Assembly (NCBI RefSeq): GCF_900156745.1
Contig: NZ_LT707065.1
Coordinates: 1 to 64,000 of the forward strand
From: Achromobacter sp. MFA1 R4
GTDB taxonomy: Bacteria; Pseudomonadota; Gammaproteobacteria; Burkholderiales; Burkholderiaceae_B
Length of the DNA: 64,000 nucleotides
Reading direction: 5' to 3'
The notes below the pieces were generated by a model. The model searched no databases, was not told the DNA's origin, and was given only the letters and a program-made list of their open reading frames with translations. The position numbers and the translations under genes are program-made. Below, piece after piece: positions 32,158 through 41,347 of the stretch; position 1 is the first letter of the stretch; each line of letters starts with the position of its first letter.

Positions 32158-32325
32158 TTGCTTGCCATGATCGGAGTTCGGGTGAGCGGACTGAGAGTGG
32201 AGCTAGGGAGGTGGCCGCTTTTTTCGCGTCTGTGGCCGGGTAAGACGCCCAATCCGCTCAGTGCAACCGCGGTGCAGGGCGCAAGCGGCGCGCGCCTGGC
32301 GCGCGCCGCCCATCACGTCTGCCGC

Positions 32326-33432
32326 TTAGAAGCGATGACGGATACCAACCAGACCCACGGTGCTCTTCACGCCGTCGATGAACGCGTAGTCGGTGGCGTA
32401 GGACGCCAGCGCGTACAGGTTCGTGCGCTTGGACAGGTTGTACGTGTAGCCCAGGCTGTACACGTTCATGGCGGAATCGCCACCGGTCAGCACATCGCTG
32501 TCCGGATCGGCGCGCTGCCACGAGGCCATGATGCTGCTGGCGCCCAGCGGCACGGTCAGGCCGACCATGTACGAGTTGGCCTTGAAATCGTCCACGGCGA
32601 CGTTCGTGCCGAAGCCCTTGGCGGTGGGGCTGCCGCTGCCGAAGGCGTTGATACCCTGGCCGGCGAACCAGCCTTCGCGGGTCTGGCCGTAGGCCATCGC
32701 CAGCTTCAGGACTTCAAAGTCATACGAGCCGCCGATGCTCCACGACTTGGGCGTGGCGTCGTTGCGCAGCTGATTGGCCGGGTTGAGCTGGTCGTACGTC
32801 AGGGCGACGTTCAGCGGACCGTTTACGTAACGCACACCGGCGGTGATGCCGCGGGTGTTGTCGGCGGTGGCGAAGCCGGTCTGGGCCGAGGTCGTGTCGG
32901 CGACGTTGAACGAGTAGCCGATGCCAGCCTGGAAGCCGCCGAACGACGGGGTCGAGTACTGGACCATGTTGTCGTAGCGGACGGTGTTCGCGGCGCTGAA
33001 CGCCACGCCGATGTTGGCCTGGCCGTAGCTGCCGCCGAACGGATCGATCGAGCCCAGGTACTTGGAGGCGATGTTCGTCTGACGGCCGAACTCCAGCAGG
33101 CCCCACGACGCGCTCTTCAGGCCGACGGTGGCCTGGCGGCCGAACAGGCGGCTGCTCTGGCCCGACTGGCCGTTGCCCGAGTTGAAACCGCTTTCAAGCG
33201 TGAACACGGCGCTCAGGCCGTCGCCCAGGTCTTCGGCGCCGCGCAGGCCCCAACGCGAGCCGCTGGACACGCCGTTGGTCATGCCGAACTTCGACTCGTG
33301 GTCGTTGTCGCCCTTGATGCGTTGGTAGCCAACGCCCGTATCGATCAGGCCGTACAGCGTCACCGAAGTTTCCGCCTGCGCCACGCCGGACAGCGCGGCG
33401 AAGAGTGCGGTGACGAACAAAGTCTTTTTCAT
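32326..33432 (-). CDS. Gram-negative general porin
   Basis: A 368-residue outer membrane trimeric porin of the betaproteobacterial type. Signal peptide MKKTLFVTALFAALSGVAQA, then ETSVTLYGLIDTGVGYQRIK. The conserved segments SRWGLRGAEDLGDGLSAVFT and LFGRQATVGLKSASWGLLEF then GRQ mark loop 3 and the first strands. It ends GLVGIRHRF with the C-terminal Phe used by the BAM machinery. The start at 33432 fits the signal peptide. A 319-bp upstream gap holds regulatory repeats. Confidence 0.95.
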   Translation of the reverse strand: MKKTLFVTALFAALSGVAQAETSVTLYGLIDTGVGYQRIKGDNDHESKFGMTNGVSSGSRWGLRGAEDLGDGLSAVFTLESGFNSGNGQSGQSSRLFGRQATVGLKSASWGLLEFGRQTNIASKYLGSIDPFGGSYGQANIGVAFSAANTVRYDNMVQYSTPSFGGFQAGIGYSFNVADTTSAQTGFATADNTRGITAGVRYVNGPLNVALTYDQLNPANQLRNDATPKSWSIGGSYDFEVLKLAMAYGQTREGWFAGQGINAFGSGSPTAKGFGTNVAVDDFKANSYMVGLTVPLGASSIMASWQRADPDSDVLTGGDSAMNVYSLGYTYNLSKRTNLYALASYATDYAFIDGVKSTVGLVGIRHRF

Positions 33433-33531
33433 TACTGATTCCCATTGGTTTGAACAGACATGCGCAGGTGGCCTGGCCCGCAGCGCGGGCGGCACAGTGA
33501 TGCACACGGCGCATGGCAGGAACGAATTCTA

Positions 33532-33562
33532 GGGACGCAATATGTCAGTTCTGGGGACGCAA
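33532..33562 (-). promoter_or_regulatory. Direct repeats upstream of porin
   Basis: GGGACGCAA occurs at 33532-33540 and 33554-33562, exactly 22 bases apart (two helical turns), about 100 bases before the porin start codon. The rest of 33433-33751 shows no gene. A tandem binding site for a porin regulator is possible. Confidence 0.35.
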
Positions 33563-33751
33563 GCGACTTCGCGCCGGGAACCGTCAATAAGGGGATTTTT
33601 GTCGCGCACGCCCGACATCCGCGCGTCGATGCGCAGCGCCGGAAAGGGCGTAACGCGCGTGTGCTAAGAAGGATGGGCGCGGCTCAAGCGAGCGCGTCGC
33701 GCCAAGGCGATGCGCGGCCAGGCGGCCGGGCGCTTGCTCAGTGCGTTGTGA

Positions 33752-34021
33752 TCAATTGCCGAACAACCGCCGCAGGCGCTGCGCTTCGGCCAGGTTCAGG
33801 CGCTTGGCCTCGTCTTCCGCGTAATCGCGTTCTCCCACGTCGTAGGAGCCCTCGTGCAGGCATTTGCGGCGGTTGGCCTTGCATTCGTTGCTGGCCCGGG
33901 CGGGCGTGGCCTCCGACATGCTGGCCTTGTCCGCCGCCGGCGGTTTGCTGGACGAGCAGCCTGCCGCCAATGCAACGAAGAACAACGCCGCGCCGCAGCG
34001 GCTGATGGTGAGAATCGACAT
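33752..34021 (-). CDS. Small lipoprotein
   Basis: An 89-residue protein with a lipoprotein signal (MSILTISRCGAALFFVALAA then GC; lipobox LAAGC) and a charged mature part with two Cys (NECKANRRKCLHEGSYDVGE) and a Arg/Leu-rich helical C-terminus. Probably anchored in the outer membrane. No named family. Confidence 0.75.
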   Translation of the reverse strand: MSILTISRCGAALFFVALAAGCSSSKPPAADKASMSEATPARASNECKANRRKCLHEGSYDVGERDYAEDEAKRLNLAEAQRLRRLFGN

Positions 34022-34148
34022 TTACCCGGCCCCTTCCGAAAAGCTATAGCCATTCTTATAGCAAAGCCGGGCCGGGCAAGACGTGTTAAGTCGTAGCAGA
34101 ACGCCGGGCAGGCGGCCCCTTTTTCCGGGGGCCGCCGCCTTGCGCGGC

Positions 34149-35111
34149 CTACTCGATCTGGATGCCGGCCGCCTCGATCAGCGCCGACCACTGCGCCGTG
34201 TCGCGCCGTACCGTGTCGGCAAGCTGCTGCGGCGTGCTGGAGACGAACTCCACGCCCTGCGACTCGAACTTCTGGTTCAGCTCGGGATTCTTCAGCGTGT
34301 CGATGACCGCCGCATTCAGCTTGGCCAGCACCTCGGGCGGCGTGCCCGCCTTGGCGAAGAGTCCGTACCACGTGGTGTAGGAGACGCCCGGCAGCGTCTG
34401 CGAAATGAGCGGCAGCTTGGCCGTGTCCGCGCCCCTGCTCGGCGCGCTCATGGCCAGCGCTTTCACCGCCCCCTTGTCGATCATGGGCTTGAGCGATGGC
34501 ATGCTGCTAAAGAGCGCCTGCACCTGGCCCGATGCCAGGTCGGTCAGCACCTGCGACGTGCCGCGATAAGGCACGTGCACCACGTCGACCTGGGCCTTGC
34601 TCTTGAAGAGTTCCATGCCCAGATGCGCCACGCCGCCCACGCCCGCCGATCCGAAGTTGACCTTGCCCGGGTGGGCGCGGGCGTAATCGACCAGTCCCTG
34701 CACCGAGTCCACCGGCATCTGCGCGTTCACCACCAGCACGTGCGGGCTTTCGGTCAACTGGCTGATGGGCGCCAGGATCTCCAGCACCTGCTTGCCCTGC
34801 ATGGCCTTGGACGGCACCGTCATGTTGCCCGAGGCCGGCATGAGCAGCGTGTAGCCGTCGGCCTCGGCGCCCAGCACCTGATTGAGGGCGGGCACGCCGT
34901 GGCCGCCGCCCGCGTTCACCACCACCACCGGCTGGCCCAGCTTTTCGCCGAACAGCTTGGCGAACTCGCGCCCGACCATGTCGGCCGGACCGCCCGCCGC
35001 GAACGGCACGATCATGCGTATCGGCCTGTCCGGATAATCCGCGTGCGCGGCGGCCAGGGGCGCGAGGCCCGCCATGAGGGCGATCGCGCCCAGGGTGTGC
35101 TTGAAGTTCAT
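34149..35111 (-). CDS. Tripartite-tricarboxylate (Bug) solute-binding protein
   Basis: A 320-residue receptor with a signal peptide (ending AAHA) and the Bug opening DYPDRPIRMIVPFAAGGPAD. The motif FGSAGVGGVAHLGMELF and loop HVPYRGTSQVLTDLASGQVQ are present. It is the last gene of a minus-strand unit galB-like, galC-like, Bug, 29 bases after the aldolase gene. GalB and GalC act on tricarboxylic acids, so a tricarboxylate ligand is a reasonable inference. Confidence 0.92.
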   Translation of the reverse strand: MNFKHTLGAIALMAGLAPLAAAHADYPDRPIRMIVPFAAGGPADMVGREFAKLFGEKLGQPVVVVNAGGGHGVPALNQVLGAEADGYTLLMPASGNMTVPSKAMQGKQVLEILAPISQLTESPHVLVVNAQMPVDSVQGLVDYARAHPGKVNFGSAGVGGVAHLGMELFKSKAQVDVVHVPYRGTSQVLTDLASGQVQALFSSMPSLKPMIDKGAVKALAMSAPSRGADTAKLPLISQTLPGVSYTTWYGLFAKAGTPPEVLAKLNAAVIDTLKNPELNQKFESQGVEFVSSTPQQLADTVRRDTAQWSALIEAAGIQIE

Positions 35112-35140
35112 TGTCTTCCTCCTGTTGTATTGGATAGCTG

Positions 35141-35782
35141 TTATGCCGACGCCGGGAGAGCCGGGCCGATGTCGATCGTGGCCTTGGCCAGTGCGTCGTC
35201 GAGCCAGGCCGGACGCAGTTCGCCGCGCGCAATGGCGGCCATGCGGCGGGCTTCGGCCTGCGCCTTGGCCAGCGCGGCCGTGACCATGGATTCGAGTTCC
35301 TGCGGCGCGGCCACGACCAGCCCGTCGTCATCGCCCAGGATCCAGTCGCCCGGTTCGACGCGCACGCCGCCGCACTGGATCGGCCGGTTCACGCTGCCGC
35401 CCCCGGCCTTGAACGGGCCGGCCGGCGACACGGCGGCGGCGAAGACGGGCAGCGCGCCCTGGCGCAATTCCGCGGCGTCTCGCATCGCGCCGTCGATCAC
35501 CACGCCGGCGATACCGCAGGCCGCGGCCTGCGCGCACATGATGCCGCCCATCACGGCGCGCTCGGTGTGGCCCTGGGCATCCACCACCAGCACGTCGCCG
35601 GGCTGCGCGATGGCCAGCGCGGCGTGGATGGCGAGGTTGTCGCCGGCAGGCACCGACACCGTCACTGCGCGGCCGCGCACCGACCAGCCCGCACGCAAGG
35701 GTTTGATCGCCGCGCGCAGGTGGCGGGCGCCGGCATCGGCCAGCAAGGTGCTGGTCAGGGCCGCTTCGTGGATGTCTTTCAT
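35141..35782 (-). CDS. galC: RraA-like aldolase (GalC/LigK type)
   Basis: A 213-residue protein of the RraA-like family that includes 4-carboxy-4-hydroxy-2-oxoadipate aldolase. MKDIHEAALTSTLLADAGAR opens it; the metal/substrate region GDVLVVDAQGHTERAVMGGI then GIAGVVIDGAMRDAAELRQG has the Gly-x-x-x-Asp-Gly-x-x-Arg-Asp pattern, and DDDGLVVAA the second conserved site. It would split CHA into pyruvate and oxaloacetate. The start at 35782 is followed upstream by the galB-like gene within 6 bases. Without the upstream ring-cleavage genes the assignment is by family and pairing. Confidence 0.75.
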   Translation of the reverse strand: MKDIHEAALTSTLLADAGARHLRAAIKPLRAGWSVRGRAVTVSVPAGDNLAIHAALAIAQPGDVLVVDAQGHTERAVMGGIMCAQAAACGIAGVVIDGAMRDAAELRQGALPVFAAAVSPAGPFKAGGGSVNRPIQCGGVRVEPGDWILGDDDGLVVAAPQELESMVTAALAKAQAEARRMAAIARGELRPAWLDDALAKATIDIGPALPASA

Positions 35783-35787
35783 CGGAC

Positions 35788-36501
35788 TCACTCCATCAGG
35801 GCCGAGACGACGGCCGGGAAAATGCTTTGAAAAGCCTCGCCATAGCGCGTGCCCGCCGTCTTGCCGCGGCGGCCCGCCTGCGCGCCGCGCTGCAGCGCCA
35901 CGCGTTCGTAGTACGCCCACAGATTGCTTTGGGTCGGCATGGCCTGCATAGCCTGCCACTTGCGTTCCCACACGTCCGTGATGTCCAGCAGGACGTTGGG
36001 TTTGAAGCCGCACAGTTCGGTCTGGTGCGGCTCGAAGCACAGCACCTGCGGCGGCACCACGAAGTCGGCGCCATGGCCGGGCGCCATCGCCTGCATGCGG
36101 GCGCGCAGCGTCATTTCGAACGTGCGGCAATGATCCAGATTGGACGGGTCGTGCTCGGGGTGCGTCAGCACCACCGACGGCTTGGTGCGGCGCATCGTTT
36201 CCGAGATGCGGCGCACGGAGTCCGGCGAATCGGGCAGCGGGTAATCGCCCAGGTCGTGGAAGTCCAGCGAGCTCACGCCGAGGATCGCGGCGGCGGCCTG
36301 GGCTTCGGCGTGGCGCTGGGCCTTGACGGCATCGCGCTGCGTATCGCCCTTCCAGGCGGCGTTGGATTCCCCGTTCTCGCCATAGCTCAGGCAGACCAGA
36401 TGCACCGCCACGCCGCGCTGCGCGTGCAGGGCCATCGCACCGCCGCAGCGCCAGACAAAGTCGCCCACATGGGCGGTCACCACCAGCATCGAACTCGACA
36501 T
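35788..36501 (-). CDS. galB: PIG-L family hydrolase, GalB-like 4-oxalomesaconate hydratase
   Basis: A 237-residue zinc enzyme of the LmbE/PIG-L superfamily: MLVVTAHVGDFVWRCGGAMA has the AHxxD-type metal motif (here AHVGD) and HPEHDPSNLDHCRTFEMTLR the second metal motif. In Pseudomonas putida a member of this family, GalB, hydrates 4-oxalomesaconate. The next gene is GalC-like, which makes the same role likely here. The start at 36501 has GGGAG 6 bases upstream and is preferred to 36519. Confidence 0.75.
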   Translation of the reverse strand: MSSSMLVVTAHVGDFVWRCGGAMALHAQRGVAVHLVCLSYGENGESNAAWKGDTQRDAVKAQRHAEAQAAAAILGVSSLDFHDLGDYPLPDSPDSVRRISETMRRTKPSVVLTHPEHDPSNLDHCRTFEMTLRARMQAMAPGHGADFVVPPQVLCFEPHQTELCGFKPNVLLDITDVWERKWQAMQAMPTQSNLWAYYERVALQRGAQAGRRGKTAGTRYGEAFQSIFPAVVSALME

Positions 36502-36600
36502 CTCGCACTCCCGGATCAACAGATTTCCGGTATTGTAGATTTCTGAAACGGTGTTGTATTACGTACATGGCCCAATAAATTCAATACTCTAGGAGCATTC

Positions 36601-37317
36601 ATGAGCAATGACGGTGTCGTGGCGGTCGAACGGGCGCTAAGCGTGCTGGATTGTTTTCGGCCCGGCGCCGAGCATCTGTCGCTGGCGGATTTCGCGACGC
36701 GCCTGCCCTTGCACAAGACGACCATCTTTCGCCTGCTCAATTCGCTGGCGCGCTGCGGCTACGTCGTGCGCGAGCCCGACGGGCGCTACGGCCTGGGGCC
36801 GCGGGTGCTGTTCCTGGCGCGCGTCTACGAACGCGGCTTCGACCTGGAGGCGGTCGTCATGCCCGTGCTTGAACGCCTGTCAGCCGATACCGGCGAAAGC
36901 GCGGCCTACTACGTGGAAGGCGGGGAACCGGGGCAGCGGCTGTGCCTCTTTCGCCATCAACCGCACGAAGGACTGCACAGCCAGGTCATCGCCGGCAGCG
37001 TGATGCCGCCGGACAAGTCCTCGACCGGCCAGGTCTTCGCGATCTGGGCGCAAGGCGCCCGGCGCGACCAGACGCGCCTGCCGATCTTTTCCTGCGGCGC
37101 GCGCGACCCCTACACCTCGTCGTGGTCGGTGCCGGTCATCGGCCAGGAAGACCGCTTCGTCGGCGCACTGACGATAGCCGGGCCATCGGCGCGCCTGAAG
37201 ACGGTGGATGCGCCGGCATTCGAGGCGATGATTCTCGAACGCGCCGATGAACTGTCCCAGCGGCTGGGCGCCTCGGCCGAGATGCGGACCGTGCTGTACC
37301 GTCCGGACGCGGCGTAG
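36601..37317 (+). CDS. IclR-family transcriptional regulator
   Basis: A 238-residue regulator with an N-terminal winged helix (VVAVERALSVLDCFRPGAEH then LHKTTIFRLLNSLARCGYVV) and the IclR effector domain (ESAAYYVEGGEPGQRLCLFR to SWSVPVIGQEDRFVGALTIA). It is divergent from the galB-like operon with a 99-bp gap and probably controls it in response to a pathway acid. TAGGAG precedes its ATG. Confidence 0.9.
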   Translation: MSNDGVVAVERALSVLDCFRPGAEHLSLADFATRLPLHKTTIFRLLNSLARCGYVVREPDGRYGLGPRVLFLARVYERGFDLEAVVMPVLERLSADTGESAAYYVEGGEPGQRLCLFRHQPHEGLHSQVIAGSVMPPDKSSTGQVFAIWAQGARRDQTRLPIFSCGARDPYTSSWSVPVIGQEDRFVGALTIAGPSARLKTVDAPAFEAMILERADELSQRLGASAEMRTVLYRPDAA

Positions 37318-37415
37318 CGCGGGCGCGGGGCGGCAAGGCATCGGGCGTTGTGCGCACGCCCGGCCGACGCGATCATGCGGGGCCGCTTGCACCCGGGATA
37401 ACCGCCCCTTAATGG

Positions 37416-37425
37416 GCTTATAAGC
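37416..37425. promoter_or_regulatory. Palindrome in iorAB upstream region
   Basis: GCTTATAAGC is a perfect 10-bp palindrome in the AT-rich part of the 221-bp gap before the molybdoenzyme operon. It could serve as an operator or part of a promoter. Nothing else is obvious in the gap. Confidence 0.25.
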
Positions 37426-37538
37426 TCGGCTAATTAATCCATCCGGGATTTTTTGGGCAAAATTCCGGACTCAAGACGTTTCGATCCCACCACCCGCGGC
37501 AAGGCAGCGCCTGTCATGCCCTCCCCCAGGACTCCTCC

Positions 37539-38012
37539 ATGACGCAATTGCAAATCAATGGCTCGACCCAGGACGTCAACGTCCCCGACGAGATGCCGCT
37601 CCTGTGGGTGCTGCGCGACGAGCTCGGCATGACCGGCACCAAGTTCGGCTGCGGGATGGCGATGTGCGGCGCCTGTACGGTGCACATGGACGGCGCGCCG
37701 GTGCGGTCCTGCCTGACGCCCGTGTCGGTCGCCACGGGCCGCCAGATCTCGACCATCGAGGGCATGGAGGCGGACCCGGTCGGCCGGGCCGTGCAGCAAG
37801 CCTGGATCACCCAGAATGTCGCGCAATGCGGCTATTGCCAGGCGGGGCAGATCATGACGGCGGTAAGTCTCTTGAAGGCCACGCCGCAGCCGACCGAGCA
37901 GGAGATCGCGGACGCCATGAGCGGCAATATCTGCCGCTGCGGCACGTATCCGCGCATCCTCGCGGCCATCCAGCAAGCCGCCCGCCAACTCGCCCAGGGA
38001 GCCAAGCAATGA
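37539..38012 (+). CDS. iorA: [2Fe-2S] subunit of molybdenum hydroxylase (IorA type)
   Basis: A 157-residue protein with two [2Fe-2S] sites. The plant-ferredoxin-like cluster is bound by Cys residues in GTKFGCGMAMCGACTVHMDG and CLTP; the second by CGYCQAGQ and NICRCGTYPRI. It passes electrons from the molybdenum subunit encoded next. Size and motifs match isoquinoline 1-oxidoreductase alpha and related aldehyde dehydrogenases. The stop overlaps the next ATG. Confidence 0.92.
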   Translation: MTQLQINGSTQDVNVPDEMPLLWVLRDELGMTGTKFGCGMAMCGACTVHMDGAPVRSCLTPVSVATGRQISTIEGMEADPVGRAVQQAWITQNVAQCGYCQAGQIMTAVSLLKATPQPTEQEIADAMSGNICRCGTYPRILAAIQQAARQLAQGAKQ

Positions 38013-40300
38013 CCGCCGCCGCTCACTTTTCACGACGCGCCTTCCTGCAGGTCAGCCTGGGCGCGCTCACCCTGGCCGTGACGGCAAAGGGATGGATCAC
38101 GACAGCCGAGGCCGCGCAGGCCGAGGCCCGCAAGTACGGCGCCGACAGCATGCCCGGCGGCACCGTGAACGATCCGCTCGTCTTCGTCAGCATCGCCGCC
38201 GATGGCGCCGTCACCATCGTGGCGCACCGCGCCGAGATGGGCACGGGCGTGCGCACCAGCCTGCCCATGGTGGTGGCCGACGAAATGGAGGCGCGCTGGG
38301 AGCGGGTGCAGGTCATCCAGGCGCCCGCCGACGAGGCGCGCTACGGCAACCAGAACGTGGACGGCTCGCGCAGCGTGCGCCACTTCCTGATGCCGATGCG
38401 GCGCGTGGGCGCGGCGGCCCGGCAGATGCTGGAAGCGGCCGCGGCCGCGCGCTGGTCCGTGCCCGTCGGCGAGGTCAAGGCCGAGCAGCATGAGGTGTTG
38501 CACCCACCCACGGGGCGCCGCCTGTCTTATGGCGACCTGGCCGCCGACGCCGCCAAACAGCCCGTGCCGACCGGCGACGCCCTCAAGCTGAAGGCCCGGT
38601 CCGAGTTCCGGTACATCGGCAAGGAACAGGTCCGCCTCGTCGACCTGGAAGCCATCGGCAAAGGCCAGGCCACCTACGGCATGGACATGCGGCTGCCCGG
38701 CATGGTGTATGCGGTGGTCGCGCGTCCGCCCGTAGTGGGCGGACGGGTGCGCCGCGTGGACAGCGCCAAGGCGCTCGCGGTGCCCGGCGTGCTGAAGGTC
38801 GTGGAGATCCCCGCCATGCAAGGCGCGCCGGCCTTCCAGCCGCTGGGCGGCGTGGCCGTCGTCGCGCGCAATACCTGGGCCGCCCGCCAGGGCCGCGATG
38901 CGCTGCAGATCGAATGGGACGACGGCCCGAACGCCCCGTACGACTCGGCCGCCTACCGCCAGACGCTGCAGGCGGCGGCGCGCGCGCCGGGCAAGACAAT
39001 GCGCAACCAGGGCGACGCCGTGCAGGCCTGGGCCAAGGCGCCCGACGCCCAGCGCCTGGCCGCCGAATACTACGTGCCGCACCTGGCCCACGCCTCGATG
39101 GAGCCCCCGGTCGCCACCGTGCAGATCAAGGGTAATGGCGCGGAGGTCTGGACGTCCATCCAGAACCCGGTCGCGGCCCGCGACGCCGTGGCGGCCCGAC
39201 TCAAGCTCGAACCCGCCAACGTCAAGGTCAACGTGCTGCTGCTGGGAGGCGGCTTTGGCCGCAAGTCCAAGCCCGACTTCGTGGACGAGGCCGCCATCGT
39301 CGCCCGCGCCATGCCCGAAGGCACGCCGGTCAAGCTGGTCTGGACGCGCGAGGACGACATCCGTCACGACTACCTGCACACCGTGTCGGTCGAACGCCTG
39401 GAAGCCGTCATCGACGCGCAGGGGCAGGTGCAGTCCTGGCTGCATCGCAGCGCCGCGCCCACCATTGCCTCGCTCTTCGCCGAAGGCGCCAAGGGCCAGC
39501 AGATGTTCGAATCCGCCATGTCGGCGATCAACATGCCCTACCGCATCCCGAACGTGCGCGTGGAAACCGCCGAAGTCGAGGCCCATGCCCGCATCGGCTG
39601 GTTCCGGTCGGTCGCCAATATCCCGCACGCTTTCGCGGCCCAGTGCTTCATTGACGAACTGGCGCACCGCGCGGGCAAGGATCCCCAGGCGTTCGCGCTC
39701 GACCTCATCGGCCCGGCCCGCCAGATCGATCCGGGCGCGCTGGCCGACACCTGGAACTACACCGAATCGCCCGAACGCTACCCCTACGACACCGGCCGCC
39801 TGCGCGGCGTGATCGAAGCCGCGTGCAAAGGCGCCGGATGGGGCCGCCCGCTGCCCAAGGGACACGGACTGGGGCTGGCCTTCTGCTACAGCTTCATGAG
39901 CTACACGGCCACCGTCGTCGAAGTGGCGGTCGACGACAAGGGCGAGGTGCGCGTCGTGGCCGTCGACATGGCCATGGATTGCGGTCCGCAGATCAACCCG
40001 GAGCGCATCCGCGCGCAGATGGAAGGCGGCGCCATCATGGGCCTGAGCCTGGCGCTGACCAGCGAAATCACCTTCGACAAAGGCCGCGTGACACAGAGCA
40101 ACTTCCACGACTACGAAGTCCTGCGCCACAACGCCTCGCCGCGCGTGATCCGCACGCACCTGGTCAACGACGACCACGCGCTACCGCCGGGCGGCGTCGG
40201 CGAGCCGCCGGTCCCGCCCGTCGCGCCCGCGCTGTGCAACGCCATCTTCGCCGCCACGGGCAAGCGCGTGCGCAGCCTGCCGGTGCGCAAGGTCGCCTAG
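38009..40300 (+). CDS. iorB: Molybdopterin-binding subunit of aldehyde/isoquinoline oxidoreductase
   Basis: A 763-residue catalytic subunit. The N-terminus has a twin-arginine signal (SRRAFLQVSLGALTLAVTAK), so the enzyme is exported folded with its cofactor. Conserved parts include GTGVRTSLPMVVADEME, LLLGGGFGRKSKPD (molybdopterin site), and GGVGEPPVPPVAPALCNAIF with the active-site Glu. The iorA/iorB form lacks an FAD subunit, so it probably feeds cytochromes. The substrate is an N-heterocycle or aldehyde. ATGA overlap with iorA. Confidence 0.9.
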   Translation: MTAAAHFSRRAFLQVSLGALTLAVTAKGWITTAEAAQAEARKYGADSMPGGTVNDPLVFVSIAADGAVTIVAHRAEMGTGVRTSLPMVVADEMEARWERVQVIQAPADEARYGNQNVDGSRSVRHFLMPMRRVGAAARQMLEAAAAARWSVPVGEVKAEQHEVLHPPTGRRLSYGDLAADAAKQPVPTGDALKLKARSEFRYIGKEQVRLVDLEAIGKGQATYGMDMRLPGMVYAVVARPPVVGGRVRRVDSAKALAVPGVLKVVEIPAMQGAPAFQPLGGVAVVARNTWAARQGRDALQIEWDDGPNAPYDSAAYRQTLQAAARAPGKTMRNQGDAVQAWAKAPDAQRLAAEYYVPHLAHASMEPPVATVQIKGNGAEVWTSIQNPVAARDAVAARLKLEPANVKVNVLLLGGGFGRKSKPDFVDEAAIVARAMPEGTPVKLVWTREDDIRHDYLHTVSVERLEAVIDAQGQVQSWLHRSAAPTIASLFAEGAKGQQMFESAMSAINMPYRIPNVRVETAEVEAHARIGWFRSVANIPHAFAAQCFIDELAHRAGKDPQAFALDLIGPARQIDPGALADTWNYTESPERYPYDTGRLRGVIEAACKGAGWGRPLPKGHGLGLAFCYSFMSYTATVVEVAVDDKGEVRVVAVDMAMDCGPQINPERIRAQMEGGAIMGLSLALTSEITFDKGRVTQSNFHDYEVLRHNASPRVIRTHLVNDDHALPPGGVGEPPVPPVAPALCNAIFAATGKRVRSLPVRKVA

Positions 40301-40326
40301 CCCGGAGCCCGCGCGTATGCCTCATC

Positions 40327-41331
40327 ATGAACCGCCCCCCCGCCGCCCCCGCCAGGAGCACGCCCGTGGAAAGCGTTGACGTGCGCGTGCTGCGCGCCGC
40401 GCGAGACTGGCTGGTTGCCGGGCATCGCCTGATGCTGGCCACTGTGGTCAAGACCTGGGGCTCGTCGCCCCGCCCCCTTGGCTCCATGATGGCGCTGCGC
40501 GAGGACGGCCGTTGCGTCGGCTCCGTGTCGGGCGGCTGCATCGAAGACGACCTGGTCCACCGCTACACGCGCGCCTACGGCGACGGCGCCATCCCGGAAT
40601 CGGCGCCCGAACTGGTCCGCTACGGCGTGACGGCCGATGAGGCGCACCGATTCGGGCTGCCTTGCGGCGGAACGCTGGAACTGCTGCTGGAATTCGCCCC
40701 TGAACTCGAGGCGCTCGATGCGCTGGTCCACCGGCTGGAATCCGGCCAGCTCGTGCAGCGCACGGTCGACTGCGCCACCGGCGCCGTGACCCTGAGCGCG
40801 GCGTCGGCGCCTGAAAGCCTGCATTTCGACGGCGCCACCCTCTCCAGCACGCTGGGCCCGCAGTACCGGCTGCTGCTGATCGGCGCCGGATCGCTGGCCG
40901 AATATGTCGCCACGATGGCGCTATTCAACGATTTTGCCGTGACGGTATGCGACCCCCGCATCGAACACCGGGGCGCCTGGTCCGTGGACGGCGTGGCCTT
41001 CACCACCGAGATGCCCGACGACGCGGTACGCGCCCTGCGGCCCGACTCGCGGACCTGCATCGTGGCGCTCAGCCACGACCCCAAGCTCGACGACATGGCG
41101 CTGCTGGAAGCGCTGCACAGCCCCGCCTTCTACGTCGGCGCCATCGGCTCACGCCGCAACGCCGCCAGCCGACGGCAGCGCTTCATCGAACACTTCGACG
41201 AAACGGAAGCATCCCTGTCGCGCCTGCATTCGCCGGTCGGCCTGTACATCGGCAGCAAGACGCCCGCCGAGATCGCCGTCAGCGTGATGGCGCAACTGCT
41301 GGCCGTGAAGAACGGAGTGAATACGGGGTAA
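40327..41331 (+). CDS. xdhC: XdhC/CoxI family maturation factor
   Basis: A 334-residue protein that inserts or sulfurates the molybdenum cofactor of the enzyme encoded upstream. N-terminal XdhC domain: VVKTWGSSPRPLGSMMALRE then GSVSGGCIEDDL. C-terminal Rossmann domain: YRLLLIGAGSLAEYVATMAL and FYVGAIGSRRNAASRR. It lies 26 bases after iorB and completes the operon. ATG 40327 is the first start with a reasonable leader. Confidence 0.9.
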   Translation: MNRPPAAPARSTPVESVDVRVLRAARDWLVAGHRLMLATVVKTWGSSPRPLGSMMALREDGRCVGSVSGGCIEDDLVHRYTRAYGDGAIPESAPELVRYGVTADEAHRFGLPCGGTLELLLEFAPELEALDALVHRLESGQLVQRTVDCATGAVTLSAASAPESLHFDGATLSSTLGPQYRLLLIGAGSLAEYVATMALFNDFAVTVCDPRIEHRGAWSVDGVAFTTEMPDDAVRALRPDSRTCIVALSHDPKLDDMALLEALHSPAFYVGAIGSRRNAASRRQRFIEHFDETEASLSRLHSPVGLYIGSKTPAEIAVSVMAQLLAVKNGVNTG

Positions 41332-41347
41332 CGGCAGACGGGGCGGA

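Noticed and set aside
38030-40177. 715-codon minus-strand frame opposite iorB
   Set aside because: Antisense shadow; iorB has molybdopterin motifs and correct length.
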